Part shown: positions 7,903-16,337 of the stretch, one piece after another
Position numbering within the stretch: the first letter of the stretch is position 1
Layout: each line of letters begins with the position of its first letter
NCBI RefSeq assembly: GCF_900107255.1
Contig: NZ_FNPH01000001.1
Span: forward strand, 930,001 to 994,000
Source of the DNA: Micromonospora pattaloongensis
Lineage (GTDB): Bacteria > Actinomycetota > Actinomycetes > Mycobacteriales > Micromonosporaceae
Reading direction: 5' to 3'
Length of the DNA stretch: 64,000 bases
Position numbers and translations under genes: made by a program
The notes under the pieces: generated by a model
Told to the model about the DNA's origin: nothing
Database searches by the model: none
What the model saw: only the letters and a program-made list of their open reading frames with translations

Positions 7903-8340
7903 ATGAGCACCGACGCCCCCGACGCGACCGCGCCCGAGGGCGCGGCCGACGCCGGCACAACCGCCGCGCCCGACGGCGGCGCGACCGAGACCGCCGCGGC
8001 CGACGCCGGCACGACGCCGATCAGCCCGGAACGGCACCTCGCCGTGCAGGCATCGGACGAGTTCGCGGGGCTCCGCAAGGCGCTGCGCGGCTTCGTCTTC
8101 CCGATGACCGTGGCGTTCTTCCTCTGGTACGCGCTGTACGTGATCCTCTCGGCGTACGCGCGCGGCTTCATGAGCGTGAAGCTGGTCGGAAACATCAACG
8201 TGGCGCTCGTATTCGGCCTGCTCCAGTTCGTCTCCACGTTCCTGATCGCCTGGCTCTACTCCCGGTACGCCGAACGCAAGCTGGACCCGGTGGCCGACCG
8301 GATCCGGGCGGAGCTCGAAAGCGAAGGTGCCGCGCGATGA
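7903..8340 (+). CDS. DUF485 membrane protein
   Basis: The 145-residue protein has an Ala/Thr/Asp-rich N-terminal tail of about 45 residues, then the DUF485 core. The core contains FAGLRKALRGFVFPMTVAFF, helix 1 (about 67-90), GNINVALVFGLLQFVSTFLIAWLY (helix 2) and YSRYAERKLDPVADRIR. DUF485 proteins (YjcH type) accompany ActP acetate permeases and are taken as accessory subunits. It overlaps the symporter gene by 4 nt (ATGA), so the two are translationally coupled. Confidence 0.92.
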   Translation: MSTDAPDATAPEGAADAGTTAAPDGGATETAAADAGTTPISPERHLAVQASDEFAGLRKALRGFVFPMTVAFFLWYALYVILSAYARGFMSVKLVGNINVALVFGLLQFVSTFLIAWLYSRYAERKLDPVADRIRAELESEGAAR

Positions 8341-10007
8341 AAATCCTGCTCGCCGCGGAGGCCACCAACGGCACCGCCCGCACGCTGACCATCACGCTCT
8401 TCCTGCTCTTCGTCGCGGTGACGCTCGGCATCACCCTCTGGGCGAGCCGGCAGACCAAGAGCGCGGCGGACTTCTACGCCGGCGGCCGCTCGTTCTCCGG
8501 CTTCCAGAACGGCATGGCGATCGGCGGCGACTACATGTCGGCCGCGTCGTTCCTCGGCATCGCCGGCATCATCGCCCTGTACGGCTACGACGGCTTCCTC
8601 TACTCGATCGGGTTCCTGGTCGCGTGGCTGGTCGCGCTGCTGCTCGTCGCCGAGCTGCTGCGTAACTCCGGCAAGTACACGATGGCGGACGTGCTCGCGT
8701 TCCGGATGCGGCAGCGGCCGGTGCGCACCGCCGCCGCCGTCTCGACCATCACGGTGTCGATCTTCTATCTGCTGGCGCAGATGGTCGGCGCGGGCGCGCT
8801 CGTGGCGCTGTTGCTCGGCATCCGTCCCGGGACCACGTTCCTCGGCATGGACGCCGACGCCGCGAAGATCGCCACGATCATCCTGGTCGGCGCCCTAATG
8901 ATCATCTACGTCACGGTCGGCGGGATGAAGGGCACCACGTACGTCCAGATCGTCAAGGCGTTCCTGCTGATGAGCGGCGCGCTGATCATGACGCTGCTGG
9001 TGCTCGCGCACTACAAGTTCAATCTCTCGGCGCTCCTCGGCGACGCGGCCGCCGCCTCCGGCAAGGGGAACGCGTTCCTCGAACCCGGTCTGCGGTACGG
9101 CGTGGAGAGCGGCGACGCGCTGAAGACCTTCTACAGCAAGGTCGACCTGCTGTCGCTCGGCATCGCGCTGGTGCTCGGCACCGCCGGCCTGCCGCACATC
9201 CTGATCCGCTTCTACACGGTCCCGACCGCGAAGGCGGCCCGCAAGAGCGTGCTCTGGGCGATCGGCATCATCGGCGTGTTCTACCTGTTCACGCTGGCGC
9301 TGGGCTTCGGCGCGGCGGCCCTGGTGGGCAAGGATGCGATCACCGCGCAGGACAAGGCCGGCAACACCGCGGCTCCGCAGCTGGCGCAGGCGCTCGGCGT
9401 CGACTTCCTCGGCGGTGACATCGGCGGGGCCACGCTCCTGGCGATCATCGCGGCGGTCGCCTTCGCCACCATTCTCGCCGTGGTCGCCGGACTCACCCTG
9501 GCGTCGTCGTCCAGCCTCGCCCACGACTTCTACGCGAACGTCGTGAAGCGGGGCCAGGCGTCCGAACGGCAGGAGGTGAGCGTCGCACGGATCTCGGCCT
9601 TCGTGATCGGCGCGATCTCGATCGTGCTGTCGATCTTCGCGCAGAACCTGAACGTGGCGTTCCTGGTGGCGCTCGCGTTCGCGGTCGCCGCCTCCGGCAA
9701 CCTGCCGGCGATCCTCTACAGCCTGTTCTGGAAGCGGTTCAACACCTCCGGCGCGGTGTGGGCGATCTACGGCGGTCTGCTCAGCGCCGTACTGCTGGTG
9801 TTCTTCTCTCCGGTGGTCTCGGGCGCGCCGACGGCGATGTTCCCGAACTCCGACTGGCAGTGGTTCCCGCTGTCGAACCCGGGCATCATCTCGATCCCGT
9901 TCGGCTTCCTCTGCGGCTGGATCGGCACGGTGATCTCGAAGGAGAGTGACGACGAGAAGTACGCGGAGCTGGAGGTCCGCGCCCTGACCGGCGCCGGCGC
10001 CCACTGA
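8337..10007 (+). CDS. actP: Cation/acetate symporter, ActP-like (module 2)
   Basis: This 556-residue SSS-family symporter has about 13 membrane helices. Landmarks are AIGGDYMSAASFLGIAGIIALYGYDG, the SGKYTMADVLAFRMRQRPVR loop, GLPHILIRFYTVPTAKAARKS and the LASSSSLAHDFYANV segment typical of ActP. It imports acetate and similar short carboxylates with Na+ or H+. It is paralogous to the symporter at 693-2333 but closer to classical ActP. The hairpin at 10028-10059 ends the operon. Confidence 0.92.
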   Translation: MKILLAAEATNGTARTLTITLFLLFVAVTLGITLWASRQTKSAADFYAGGRSFSGFQNGMAIGGDYMSAASFLGIAGIIALYGYDGFLYSIGFLVAWLVALLLVAELLRNSGKYTMADVLAFRMRQRPVRTAAAVSTITVSIFYLLAQMVGAGALVALLLGIRPGTTFLGMDADAAKIATIILVGALMIIYVTVGGMKGTTYVQIVKAFLLMSGALIMTLLVLAHYKFNLSALLGDAAAASGKGNAFLEPGLRYGVESGDALKTFYSKVDLLSLGIALVLGTAGLPHILIRFYTVPTAKAARKSVLWAIGIIGVFYLFTLALGFGAAALVGKDAITAQDKAGNTAAPQLAQALGVDFLGGDIGGATLLAIIAAVAFATILAVVAGLTLASSSSLAHDFYANVVKRGQASERQEVSVARISAFVIGAISIVLSIFAQNLNVAFLVALAFAVAASGNLPAILYSLFWKRFNTSGAVWAIYGGLLSAVLLVFFSPVVSGAPTAMFPNSDWQWFPLSNPGIISIPFGFLCGWIGTVISKESDDEKYAELEVRALTGAGAH

Positions 10008-10027
10008 CCGGCGCAGCACCTCTCACC

Positions 10028-10059
10028 GGACCCCGGGTGGCGACAGCCACCCGGGGTCC
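10028..10059. terminator. Hairpin terminator after actP
   Basis: Perfect 14-bp stem (GGACCCCGGGTGGC and its complement) with a 4-nt loop GACA, 20 bp after the symporter stop. No T-tract follows, as is usual for actinobacterial terminators. Confidence 0.75.
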
Positions 10060-10103
10060 ATCGCGAATGGGCCCCGTCCGTCCGTCTCGGTAGGCTGACC
10101 GTC

Positions 10104-11081
10104 ATGGTGGTTAGTCCGCGTTTCGGAGAAGGTCATCGGATTCTCGTCACCGGTGGGGCCGGTTTCGTGCCGTCCCACGTGGTCGACGCCCTCATCGACC
10201 GTGGTTGCACGGTGGTGGCGCTCGACAACTTCGTGACCGGATCGAAGGAGAACGTCGCGCACCTGGCGGACCACCCGCGGTTCACGCTCGTCGAGGCCGA
10301 CGCCTCCGACGGGCTCCCCGCGCACCACCCGGCGATCGCGCCGCGGTTCGACGCGATCCTGCACATGGCGTCCCCGGCCAGCCCGAAGGACTTCGCCACA
10401 CTGCCGGTCGAGATCCTCCGGGTCGGCTCGCTGGCGACCCTGCACCTGCTCGACCGGGCCGCCGCCGACGGCGCGCGGTTCCTGATGGCCTCCACCTCGG
10501 AGGCGTACGGCGACCCGCTGGTGCACCCGCAGACCGAGACGTACTGGGGCAACGTCAACCCGATCGGGGTGCGCAGCGTCTACGACGAGGGCAAGCGCTT
10601 CTCCGAGGCCGCCACGATGGCGTACCACCGCTACCGGGGCGTCGACGTCGCGATCGTCCGGATCTTCAACACGTACGGCCCGCGCATGCGGCCGGACGAC
10701 GGCCGCGCGATCCCGACCTTCATCAGCCAGGCGCTGCGCGGGGAGCCGATCACGGTGCACGGCACCGGGGCGCAGACCCGGTCGATCTGCTACGTCGACG
10801 ACCTCGTCCGGGGCATTCTGCTGCTGCTCGATTCCACCGAGACCGGGCCGATCAACTGCGGGACCGAGCACGAGATGTCGATGCGCGAGCTGGCGGAGCG
10901 GATCGTCGCGCTGGCCGGGAGCACGTCGGAGGTGGCGTACCTGACGCGCACCGCGGACGACCCGGAGATGCGGCGGCCGGACCTCACGCTGGCCCGGACG
11001 CGGCTGGGCTACGAGCCGTCGGTCACTCCGGAGGATGGCCTGCGGCGCACAATCGAGTACTTCCGGCAGCGCCTGACGTAA
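10104..11081 (+). CDS. NAD-dependent epimerase/dehydratase, UDP-glucuronate decarboxylase-like
   Basis: The 325-residue short-chain dehydrogenase of the extended type has an N-terminal Rossmann motif GGAGFVPSH. The family norm is GGAGFIGSH, so a proline replaces the third glycine region. The catalytic Tyr-Lys pair is in YDEGKR, and RIFNTYGPRMRPDDGRAIPTFI and GTGAQTRSICYVDDLV are hallmarks of UDP-xylose synthase-like enzymes. It would act in the cytoplasm on a UDP-sugar. It precedes three LCP genes, so it may supply a sugar for a wall glycopolymer. TAGGCT at 10091-10096 ends 7 nt before the ATG (leaderless pattern). Confidence 0.82.
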   Translation: MVVSPRFGEGHRILVTGGAGFVPSHVVDALIDRGCTVVALDNFVTGSKENVAHLADHPRFTLVEADASDGLPAHHPAIAPRFDAILHMASPASPKDFATLPVEILRVGSLATLHLLDRAAADGARFLMASTSEAYGDPLVHPQTETYWGNVNPIGVRSVYDEGKRFSEAATMAYHRYRGVDVAIVRIFNTYGPRMRPDDGRAIPTFISQALRGEPITVHGTGAQTRSICYVDDLVRGILLLLDSTETGPINCGTEHEMSMRELAERIVALAGSTSEVAYLTRTADDPEMRRPDLTLARTRLGYEPSVTPEDGLRRTIEYFRQRLT

Positions 11082-11143
11082 CACCCGTCGCCCCACAGCG
11101 TGCGCACAGCGGGCGTGCAGCGCCCGGTACGTACGCTGGTGGC

Positions 11144-12436
11144 ATGTCAGTGAGCAGGTCCCCCCGCCGCAGCTCGTCCGGGCACACACCCCCCACCACG
11201 CCAGACACGTCCGGCCGCGTCTCCGGCCGCGCGCACGTTCCGACCGGCTCCCGCGACGACCGGGAGCGCGACGCCTACGGCGCGCGGGTGGGCGTCGGCG
11301 GTAGCGCCGCCCGACTCGGCGGTGACGCCGGCCGGCCCGGCGGCGGCGGTGGGCGCCTCGGCGGTGGCGGCGGGCGCGCCGGCGGGCCTCCGGGACCCGG
11401 CGGCCCGCTTCCGGGGCCGCGGCCCCGCCCGCGCCCGCGGTGGGGCCGCATCGCGCTGGTCGCGGTCGTCGCCCTGCTCGTGCTGGCGCTGCTCACCGGC
11501 GGCGGCCTGTGGATGTACGTGCACCGGCTCGACGGATCGCTCGGGCGCACCGACGCGTTCTCCCCGATCGCCAGCGGCCGGCCGGCGGCCGGCGCCAGCG
11601 GCGCGGTCAACATCCTGATGGTCGGCAGCGACTCGCGGGACCCCGACGCCGTGCTCGACAAGCCCGGCGCGTGGCGTGCCGACACCGTGATGATCATGCA
11701 CGTGCCGGCCAGCCACGACCGCGCCTACCTGGTCTCCATCCCGCGCGACCTCTACGTGCCGATCCCGGAGAGCGCGGGCGACGCGTGCGATTCCGGCCAG
11801 CGCGCGAAGATCAACGCCGCGTTCGCGTGGGGCGGCGTCCCGCTCGCCGTGCGGACGGTCGAGTGCTTCACCGACGTCCGGATCGATCACGTGGCGGCGA
11901 TCGACTTTGCCGGCTTCAAGCAGGTGACGGACGCGCTCGGCGGCGTCGATCTGTACGTCGAGCAGAACATCACCTCGATCCACAAGCCCTACCGCAAGTT
12001 CCGGAAGGGCACGAACCACATGACCGGCGCCGAGGCGCTGGACTGGGTGCGGCAGCGCAAGCAGTTCCCCGAGGGGGACTTCGCCCGGATGCGCCACCAG
12101 CAGGAGTTCCTGCGGGCGCTGATGGACAAGGCCGCCAGCACCGGCACGCTGACCAACCCGGCGAAGCTGACGTCGTTCCTCAAGGCGACGACCGACGCGG
12201 TCACGGTCGACGACGGGTTCTCCCTGCCCGACACGGTGCTCCAGTTCCGCAAGCTCCGTGGCGAGAACCTGCAGTTCCTCACGAGCCCGCACCTGGGCAG
12301 CCAGATGATCAACGGCGAATCGGTGGTCGTGTCGGACCGGGAGAAGGCGCTCGCGATGTACAAGGCGATGCGGAACGACAAGATGGCCGACTGGGTGCGG
12401 GCCAACAAGCCGCCCGTTCGGTCGAACGGTGGGTGA
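11144..12436 (+). CDS. LCP-family glycopolymer transferase 1
   Basis: The 430-residue protein has a long Gly/Pro/Arg-rich cytoplasmic head (about 1-100), one membrane helix (about 103-125) and an extracellular LytR-CpsA-Psr domain. That domain contains NILMVGSDSRD, ADTVMIMHVPASHDRAYLVSIPRDLYV and MTGAEALDWVRQRKQFPEGDFARMRHQQ. The arginines of IPRD and of VRQRKQF-type motifs bind the polyprenyl pyrophosphate head. LCP enzymes attach teichoic-acid-like polymers or arabinogalactan to peptidoglycan. TACGCT at 11132-11137 ends 6 nt before the ATG. Confidence 0.9.
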   Translation: MSVSRSPRRSSSGHTPPTTPDTSGRVSGRAHVPTGSRDDRERDAYGARVGVGGSAARLGGDAGRPGGGGGRLGGGGGRAGGPPGPGGPLPGPRPRPRPRWGRIALVAVVALLVLALLTGGGLWMYVHRLDGSLGRTDAFSPIASGRPAAGASGAVNILMVGSDSRDPDAVLDKPGAWRADTVMIMHVPASHDRAYLVSIPRDLYVPIPESAGDACDSGQRAKINAAFAWGGVPLAVRTVECFTDVRIDHVAAIDFAGFKQVTDALGGVDLYVEQNITSIHKPYRKFRKGTNHMTGAEALDWVRQRKQFPEGDFARMRHQQEFLRALMDKAASTGTLTNPAKLTSFLKATTDAVTVDDGFSLPDTVLQFRKLRGENLQFLTSPHLGSQMINGESVVVSDREKALAMYKAMRNDKMADWVRANKPPVRSNGG

Positions 12437-12651
12437 CCGGGCTCCGGCCACCGCGTCCGACCTGCTCGATTGCCGTCCGCCGAAGTGACTCCCATCTCTA
12501 TTCGCAGGCCATTGACCCTGCGGGGGTCAGCCGGACGGCCGATGGGGATTGCACTTTCTTGATACGAAGGTGAAACCGAACGATGCTCGCGGATTGCATG
12601 TCGAATCCGTAGAGTGATCCCCTCTCCCTTGTCGCGTCCCCTGGAGCACGC

Positions 12652-13860
12652 ATGCCGGTGCAAACCCGTCGACGTCCGCCATCGCTCGAGCCGACCGCCG
12701 CGCCCGCCGTGACGCGGCTCGCCGGACCGGCCGGGCCGGGCGGTAGGCCGAAGACGGGCAAGAGCACCACGCGGCGGCGGAAGGACCCGACGTGGGCCCG
12801 CCTCATCGTGATCATGGGTGCCGTGCTGATGGTGCTGGCCGGCGGATCGATCGTCGGCGCCAAGGTCCTGATCGGCCAGGCCACGGGCAGCATCGAAACG
12901 GAGAACCTGATCGGCGGCGCGGGCAAGACCGACGCCGAGGGCGGCGCGGACCTGGACGGCCCCATCGACCTGCTGCTGCTCGGCGTCGACGCCCGCGCCC
13001 GGCTCGAGGCCGACGACGTCCGGGCGGACACGATCATCGTGCTGCACATCCCGGCCAGTCACGACCAGGCGTACCTGATCTCCATCCCGCGGGACACCGA
13101 GGCACAGATCCCGGCATTCAAGAAGAACGGCTTCGGCGGCACGACCGACAAGATCAATGCAGCGTTCTTCCACGGCGCGCAGAACGGCGGCGGCTGGGGC
13201 GGCGGGGCGCAGCTGATGGCTCAGACGATCAAGAACATGACCGGCATCAGCTTCGACGGCGCCGCGATCGTCAACTTCGGCGGCTTCAAGAACATCATCG
13301 ACGCGCTGGGCTCGATCCGGATGTGCGTCACCAAAGAGGTCACGTCCGCGCACATGATGTTGGTCGACGGCAAGCCGATGTGGCTCGCCGAGGCCCGGAA
13401 CGCCTCCGGCGAGAAGAAGCCGGTGGTGCACAAGGTCGGCTGCCGGGAGATGAAGGGCTGGGAGGCGCTGGACTACTCGCGCCAGCGGTACGGCCTGGAC
13501 AACGGCGACTACGACCGCCAGCAGAACCAGCAGAAGCTGATCAAGGCGATGGCCAGCAAGGCGATGGCCAGCGGCGTCCTGACCAACCCCGCGAAGCTCC
13601 AGCAGCTCACCAAGGCCGCCGGCACGGCGTTGGTGCTGGACACCGGGGGCACCCCGATCGCGGACTTCATCTTCACGATGCGCGGGGTCACCACCAACGA
13701 CCTGGTGCTGCTGCGTACCAACAACGGCACGTTCAGCACCAACGGCGCCGGGCAGGAGGCGCTGCAGCCGATCAGCCAGGAGATGTTCCGGGCGGTCAAG
13801 AACGACAACCTCGACGAGTTCATCATGAACAACCCGAGCGTGCTCGTCCCGCAAAAATAG
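12652..13860 (+). CDS. LCP-family glycopolymer transferase 2
   Basis: The 402-residue LCP protein has a basic N-terminus, a membrane helix at about 46-70, and an LCP domain with DLLLLGVDARARLEADDVRADTIIVLHIP, DQAYLISIPRDTEAQIP and GWEALDYSRQRYGLDNGDYDRQQNQQ. It differs from its neighbours by an insertion around EVTSAHMMLVDGKPMWLAEARNASGEKKPVVHKVGC. An inverted repeat TGACCC-N5-GGGTCA lies upstream at 12513-12529. Likely extracytoplasmic, membrane anchored and redundant in part with the flanking LCP enzymes. Confidence 0.9.
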   Translation: MPVQTRRRPPSLEPTAAPAVTRLAGPAGPGGRPKTGKSTTRRRKDPTWARLIVIMGAVLMVLAGGSIVGAKVLIGQATGSIETENLIGGAGKTDAEGGADLDGPIDLLLLGVDARARLEADDVRADTIIVLHIPASHDQAYLISIPRDTEAQIPAFKKNGFGGTTDKINAAFFHGAQNGGGWGGGAQLMAQTIKNMTGISFDGAAIVNFGGFKNIIDALGSIRMCVTKEVTSAHMMLVDGKPMWLAEARNASGEKKPVVHKVGCREMKGWEALDYSRQRYGLDNGDYDRQQNQQKLIKAMASKAMASGVLTNPAKLQQLTKAAGTALVLDTGGTPIADFIFTMRGVTTNDLVLLRTNNGTFSTNGAGQEALQPISQEMFRAVKNDNLDEFIMNNPSVLVPQK

Positions 13861-13976
13861 GCCGCGGGTCCGGGGTTCCCGGAAAGAATGTGGCAGAACG
13901 GCAATAGCCGTAAGGCGGGCAAATAGGTCCGTAGCCTGGGTCGTGAGAGGGTTTCACCTGGCACGGCCTGGGAGGC

Positions 13977-15092
13977 ATGACGTCCCGATCCGAGCGGGGA
14001 GCGCCGGCTCGGCCGGGCTACCCTGACCGCACTCCGGCGACCGCTGTCGCTCTCGTCCGACGTGGCCGCCGGCCGCGACACGCCCACGCGCCCCGTTGGG
14101 CCCGCATCCTCATCGCGCTGGGGCTCGTGCTGTTCATCGCCGCCGGCGCCGCCGGCTTCGCCCTGCACCGTCTGACCGAACGGTACGACCGCGCGCTCAC
14201 CAAGCAGGAACTGCTCGATCCGGCGGCGCGCCGCGACGAGTCGGGCAGTTGGCTGCGGCAGCACGTCTCCGGCTCCCTCAACTATCTGCTCGTCGGCACC
14301 GACCGGCGACCGAAGGACCCCGGCGGCGGTCTCGCCGACACGATCCTCATCGCGCACGTCCCGGCCGGACTCAAGCGGGCGTACCTGGTCTCGGTGCCCC
14401 GCGACCTGCTCGCCGAGATCCCCCCGGACGGCCCGGCCGGCTACCCCGGCGGCACCGACAAGATCAACTCTGCGTTCCTGTACGGCGGCGGCGGCGCGGC
14501 CGGGGCGCGACTGCTCTCGGCGACGCTGACCGGGCTCACCGGGCTGCGCTTCGACGGCGCGGCGATCATCAACTTCGGCGGCTTCCGCAAGGTGATCGAC
14601 CTGCTCGGCGGCGTCACGATCTGCGTGGACACCGAGGTCCGGTCGATCCACACCGGAGCCGTGTTCCCCGTCGGATGTCACCAGATGGGCGGGGCGCAGG
14701 CGCTGGACTACGCGCGCCAACGCTACGGGCTACCGGGCGGGGACCACGACCGGGAACGACACCAGCAGCAGATCCTGAAAGCGATCATGCAGAAGGCCGG
14801 CACCGGCGGACTGTTGGCCAATCCCGTCCGGGCCGACCAGCTGATCCGGGCGCTCGGCTCGGCGATGATCGTCGACACCAACCGGGTGCCGCCGGCGAAC
14901 GTGGCCTCCGCGCTCTGGAGCCTCCGTGCCGACGCGCTGGTCGGGCTGCAGGTGCCGACCACGGGCAGCGTCGTCGACGAGATCTACTCCGAACAGCTCG
15001 ACCCGGCCGCGGACAGCCTGTTCGCGGCGCTGCGCGGCACGGACACGGAGAGCTGGGTCACGGCCAACCCGCGGTGGGTGAACCGCATCTAG
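13977..15092 (+). CDS. LCP-family glycopolymer transferase 3
   Basis: The 371-residue LCP protein has a short basic head, a membrane helix at about 42-62, and an LCP domain with LNYLLVGTDRRPKDPGGGLADTILIAHVP, RAYLVSVPRDLLAEIP and GGAQALDYARQRYGLPGGDHDRERHQQQ. It is the shortest of the three tandem LCP proteins and is closest to copy 2 in the RQRYGL region. Same strand and order as the epimerase and other LCP genes. Confidence 0.9.
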   Translation: MTSRSERGAPARPGYPDRTPATAVALVRRGRRPRHAHAPRWARILIALGLVLFIAAGAAGFALHRLTERYDRALTKQELLDPAARRDESGSWLRQHVSGSLNYLLVGTDRRPKDPGGGLADTILIAHVPAGLKRAYLVSVPRDLLAEIPPDGPAGYPGGTDKINSAFLYGGGGAAGARLLSATLTGLTGLRFDGAAIINFGGFRKVIDLLGGVTICVDTEVRSIHTGAVFPVGCHQMGGAQALDYARQRYGLPGGDHDRERHQQQILKAIMQKAGTGGLLANPVRADQLIRALGSAMIVDTNRVPPANVASALWSLRADALVGLQVPTTGSVVDEIYSEQLDPAADSLFAALRGTDTESWVTANPRWVNRI

Positions 15093-15097
15093 CCCTC

Positions 15098-15103
15098 TAG
15101 GCT
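15098..15103 (+). promoter_or_regulatory. -10 hexamer deciding the rhodanese start
   Basis: TAGGCT ends 8 nt before GTG 15112. It overlaps the alternative TTG at 15103, which therefore cannot be the start of a transcript made from this promoter. Confidence 0.5.
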
Positions 15104-15111
15104 TGGTAGCC

Positions 15112-15447
15112 GTGTTCGGACCTCAGGTTCCTTCCGTGACCGCGCCCGAGATCTCCGGCGAGGCGTACCTCCTCGACGTGCGCGAGCACGACGAGTGGAC
15201 CGCGGGGCACGCGCCCGGCGCCCACCACGTGCCGATGATGGAGATCCCCGCCCGGCTCGCCGAGGTGCCCACCGACGCCGACGTGGTGGTGGTCTGCCGG
15301 TCGGGTGGCCGCTCCGCCCAGGTCGTCTCCTACCTGATGGGCAACGGCTGGGACAACGTCCGCAACCTCGACGGCGGGATGAAGAGCTGGTCGGCCGCCG
15401 GGCGCCCGCTGGTGAGCGAGGACGGCTCCCCCGCCCGCGTGCTGTAG
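15112..15447 (+). CDS. Rhodanese-like domain protein
   Basis: The 111-residue single-domain rhodanese has EAYLLDVREHDEWTAGHAPGAHHVPM, the active-site loop CRSGGR with a catalytic cysteine, and the C-terminal NLDGGMKSWSAAGRPL. It is probably a cytoplasmic sulfurtransferase or thiosulfate/persulfide carrier. GTG 15112 is chosen from the -10 spacing. It lies between LCP and GDPD genes without evident functional link. Confidence 0.88.
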   Translation: MFGPQVPSVTAPEISGEAYLLDVREHDEWTAGHAPGAHHVPMMEIPARLAEVPTDADVVVVCRSGGRSAQVVSYLMGNGWDNVRNLDGGMKSWSAAGRPLVSEDGSPARVL

Positions 15448-15482
15448 CTTCCGCCGCCGCTTTCCACGATCAGTAGGTAGGC

Positions 15483-16280
15483 ATGCCCGAACCGCTGGTG
15501 TTCGCCCATCGCGGCTCGTCCGCGGCGCTGCCCGAGCACACCCTCGCGGCGTACCTCCAGGCGCTCGACGAGGGCGCCGACGGGCTGGAGTGCGACGTAC
15601 GCCTGACCCGCGACGGTCACCTCGTCTGCGTGCACGACCGACGGCTCGACCGCACCAGCAACGGTCGGGGGCGGGTCAGCGCGCACACCCTCGCCCAGCT
15701 GGACCAGCTCGACTTCGGCTCCTGGCATCCGGGCGGCACCAGCGACGACCTCACCACCGACGTCCCCGCCGACCCGGACCGGACCCGGCTGCTCACCCTC
15801 GAACGGCTGCTGGCCGCCGTTCGCGACTCCGGCCGCACCGTCCGGCTGCTCATCGAGACCAAGCACCCCACGCGGTACGGCGGGGACGTGGAGCGCCGGC
15901 TGGTCGCGCTGCTGCGGCAGCACGGGCTGGCCGACCCACGGGAGTCCGACCCCGTACAGGTCACGGTCATGTCCTTCTCGCCGCTGGCGGTACGCCGGAT
16001 GCGTGAGCTCGCGCCGCGGGTGCCGACCGTGCTGCTGTTCGAGGTCATCCCGCGGGGACTGCGGCTGACCCGGCTGCCCTTCGGCGCGCGGATCGCCGGA
16101 CCGGGCGTCAACCTGCTCCGCGCCCGGCCGCAGCTGGTGCCCGCGCTGCGCGCCGCCGGCAACCAGGTGTACGTCTGGACGGTCAACGAGCCCGACGACC
16201 TCGATCTCACGCTGGAGGCCGGCGTGGACGGCATCATCACCGACCGGCCGGCCCTGGTGCTGCAACGGCTGGGACGTTAG
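15483..16280 (+). CDS. Glycerophosphodiester phosphodiesterase
   Basis: The 265-residue GDPD-family TIM barrel shows FAHRGSSAALPEHT (HRG motif; EHT replaces the usual ENT), DGLECDVRLTRDGHLVCVHDRRLDRTSNG with metal-binding Glu, Asp and His, LLIETKHP, and the C-terminal VYVWTVNEPDD...DGIITDRPAL. It hydrolyses glycerophosphodiesters to sn-glycerol 3-phosphate and an alcohol. No signal peptide is seen, so it is cytoplasmic. It lies 35 nt after the rhodanese gene. Confidence 0.92.
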   Translation: MPEPLVFAHRGSSAALPEHTLAAYLQALDEGADGLECDVRLTRDGHLVCVHDRRLDRTSNGRGRVSAHTLAQLDQLDFGSWHPGGTSDDLTTDVPADPDRTRLLTLERLLAAVRDSGRTVRLLIETKHPTRYGGDVERRLVALLRQHGLADPRESDPVQVTVMSFSPLAVRRMRELAPRVPTVLLFEVIPRGLRLTRLPFGARIAGPGVNLLRARPQLVPALRAAGNQVYVWTVNEPDDLDLTLEAGVDGIITDRPALVLQRLGR

Positions 16281-16337
16281 CGACTCCGATCCGGGCAGGA
16301 CTGCCCAAAGCACGCGCGGAGAGTGCAGACTCAGGAC

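Noticed and set aside
12513-12529. TGACCC-N5-GGGTCA inverted repeat before LCP gene 2
   Set aside because: Arms of six bases in high-GC DNA are too short to claim as an operator on their own; mentioned only as context.
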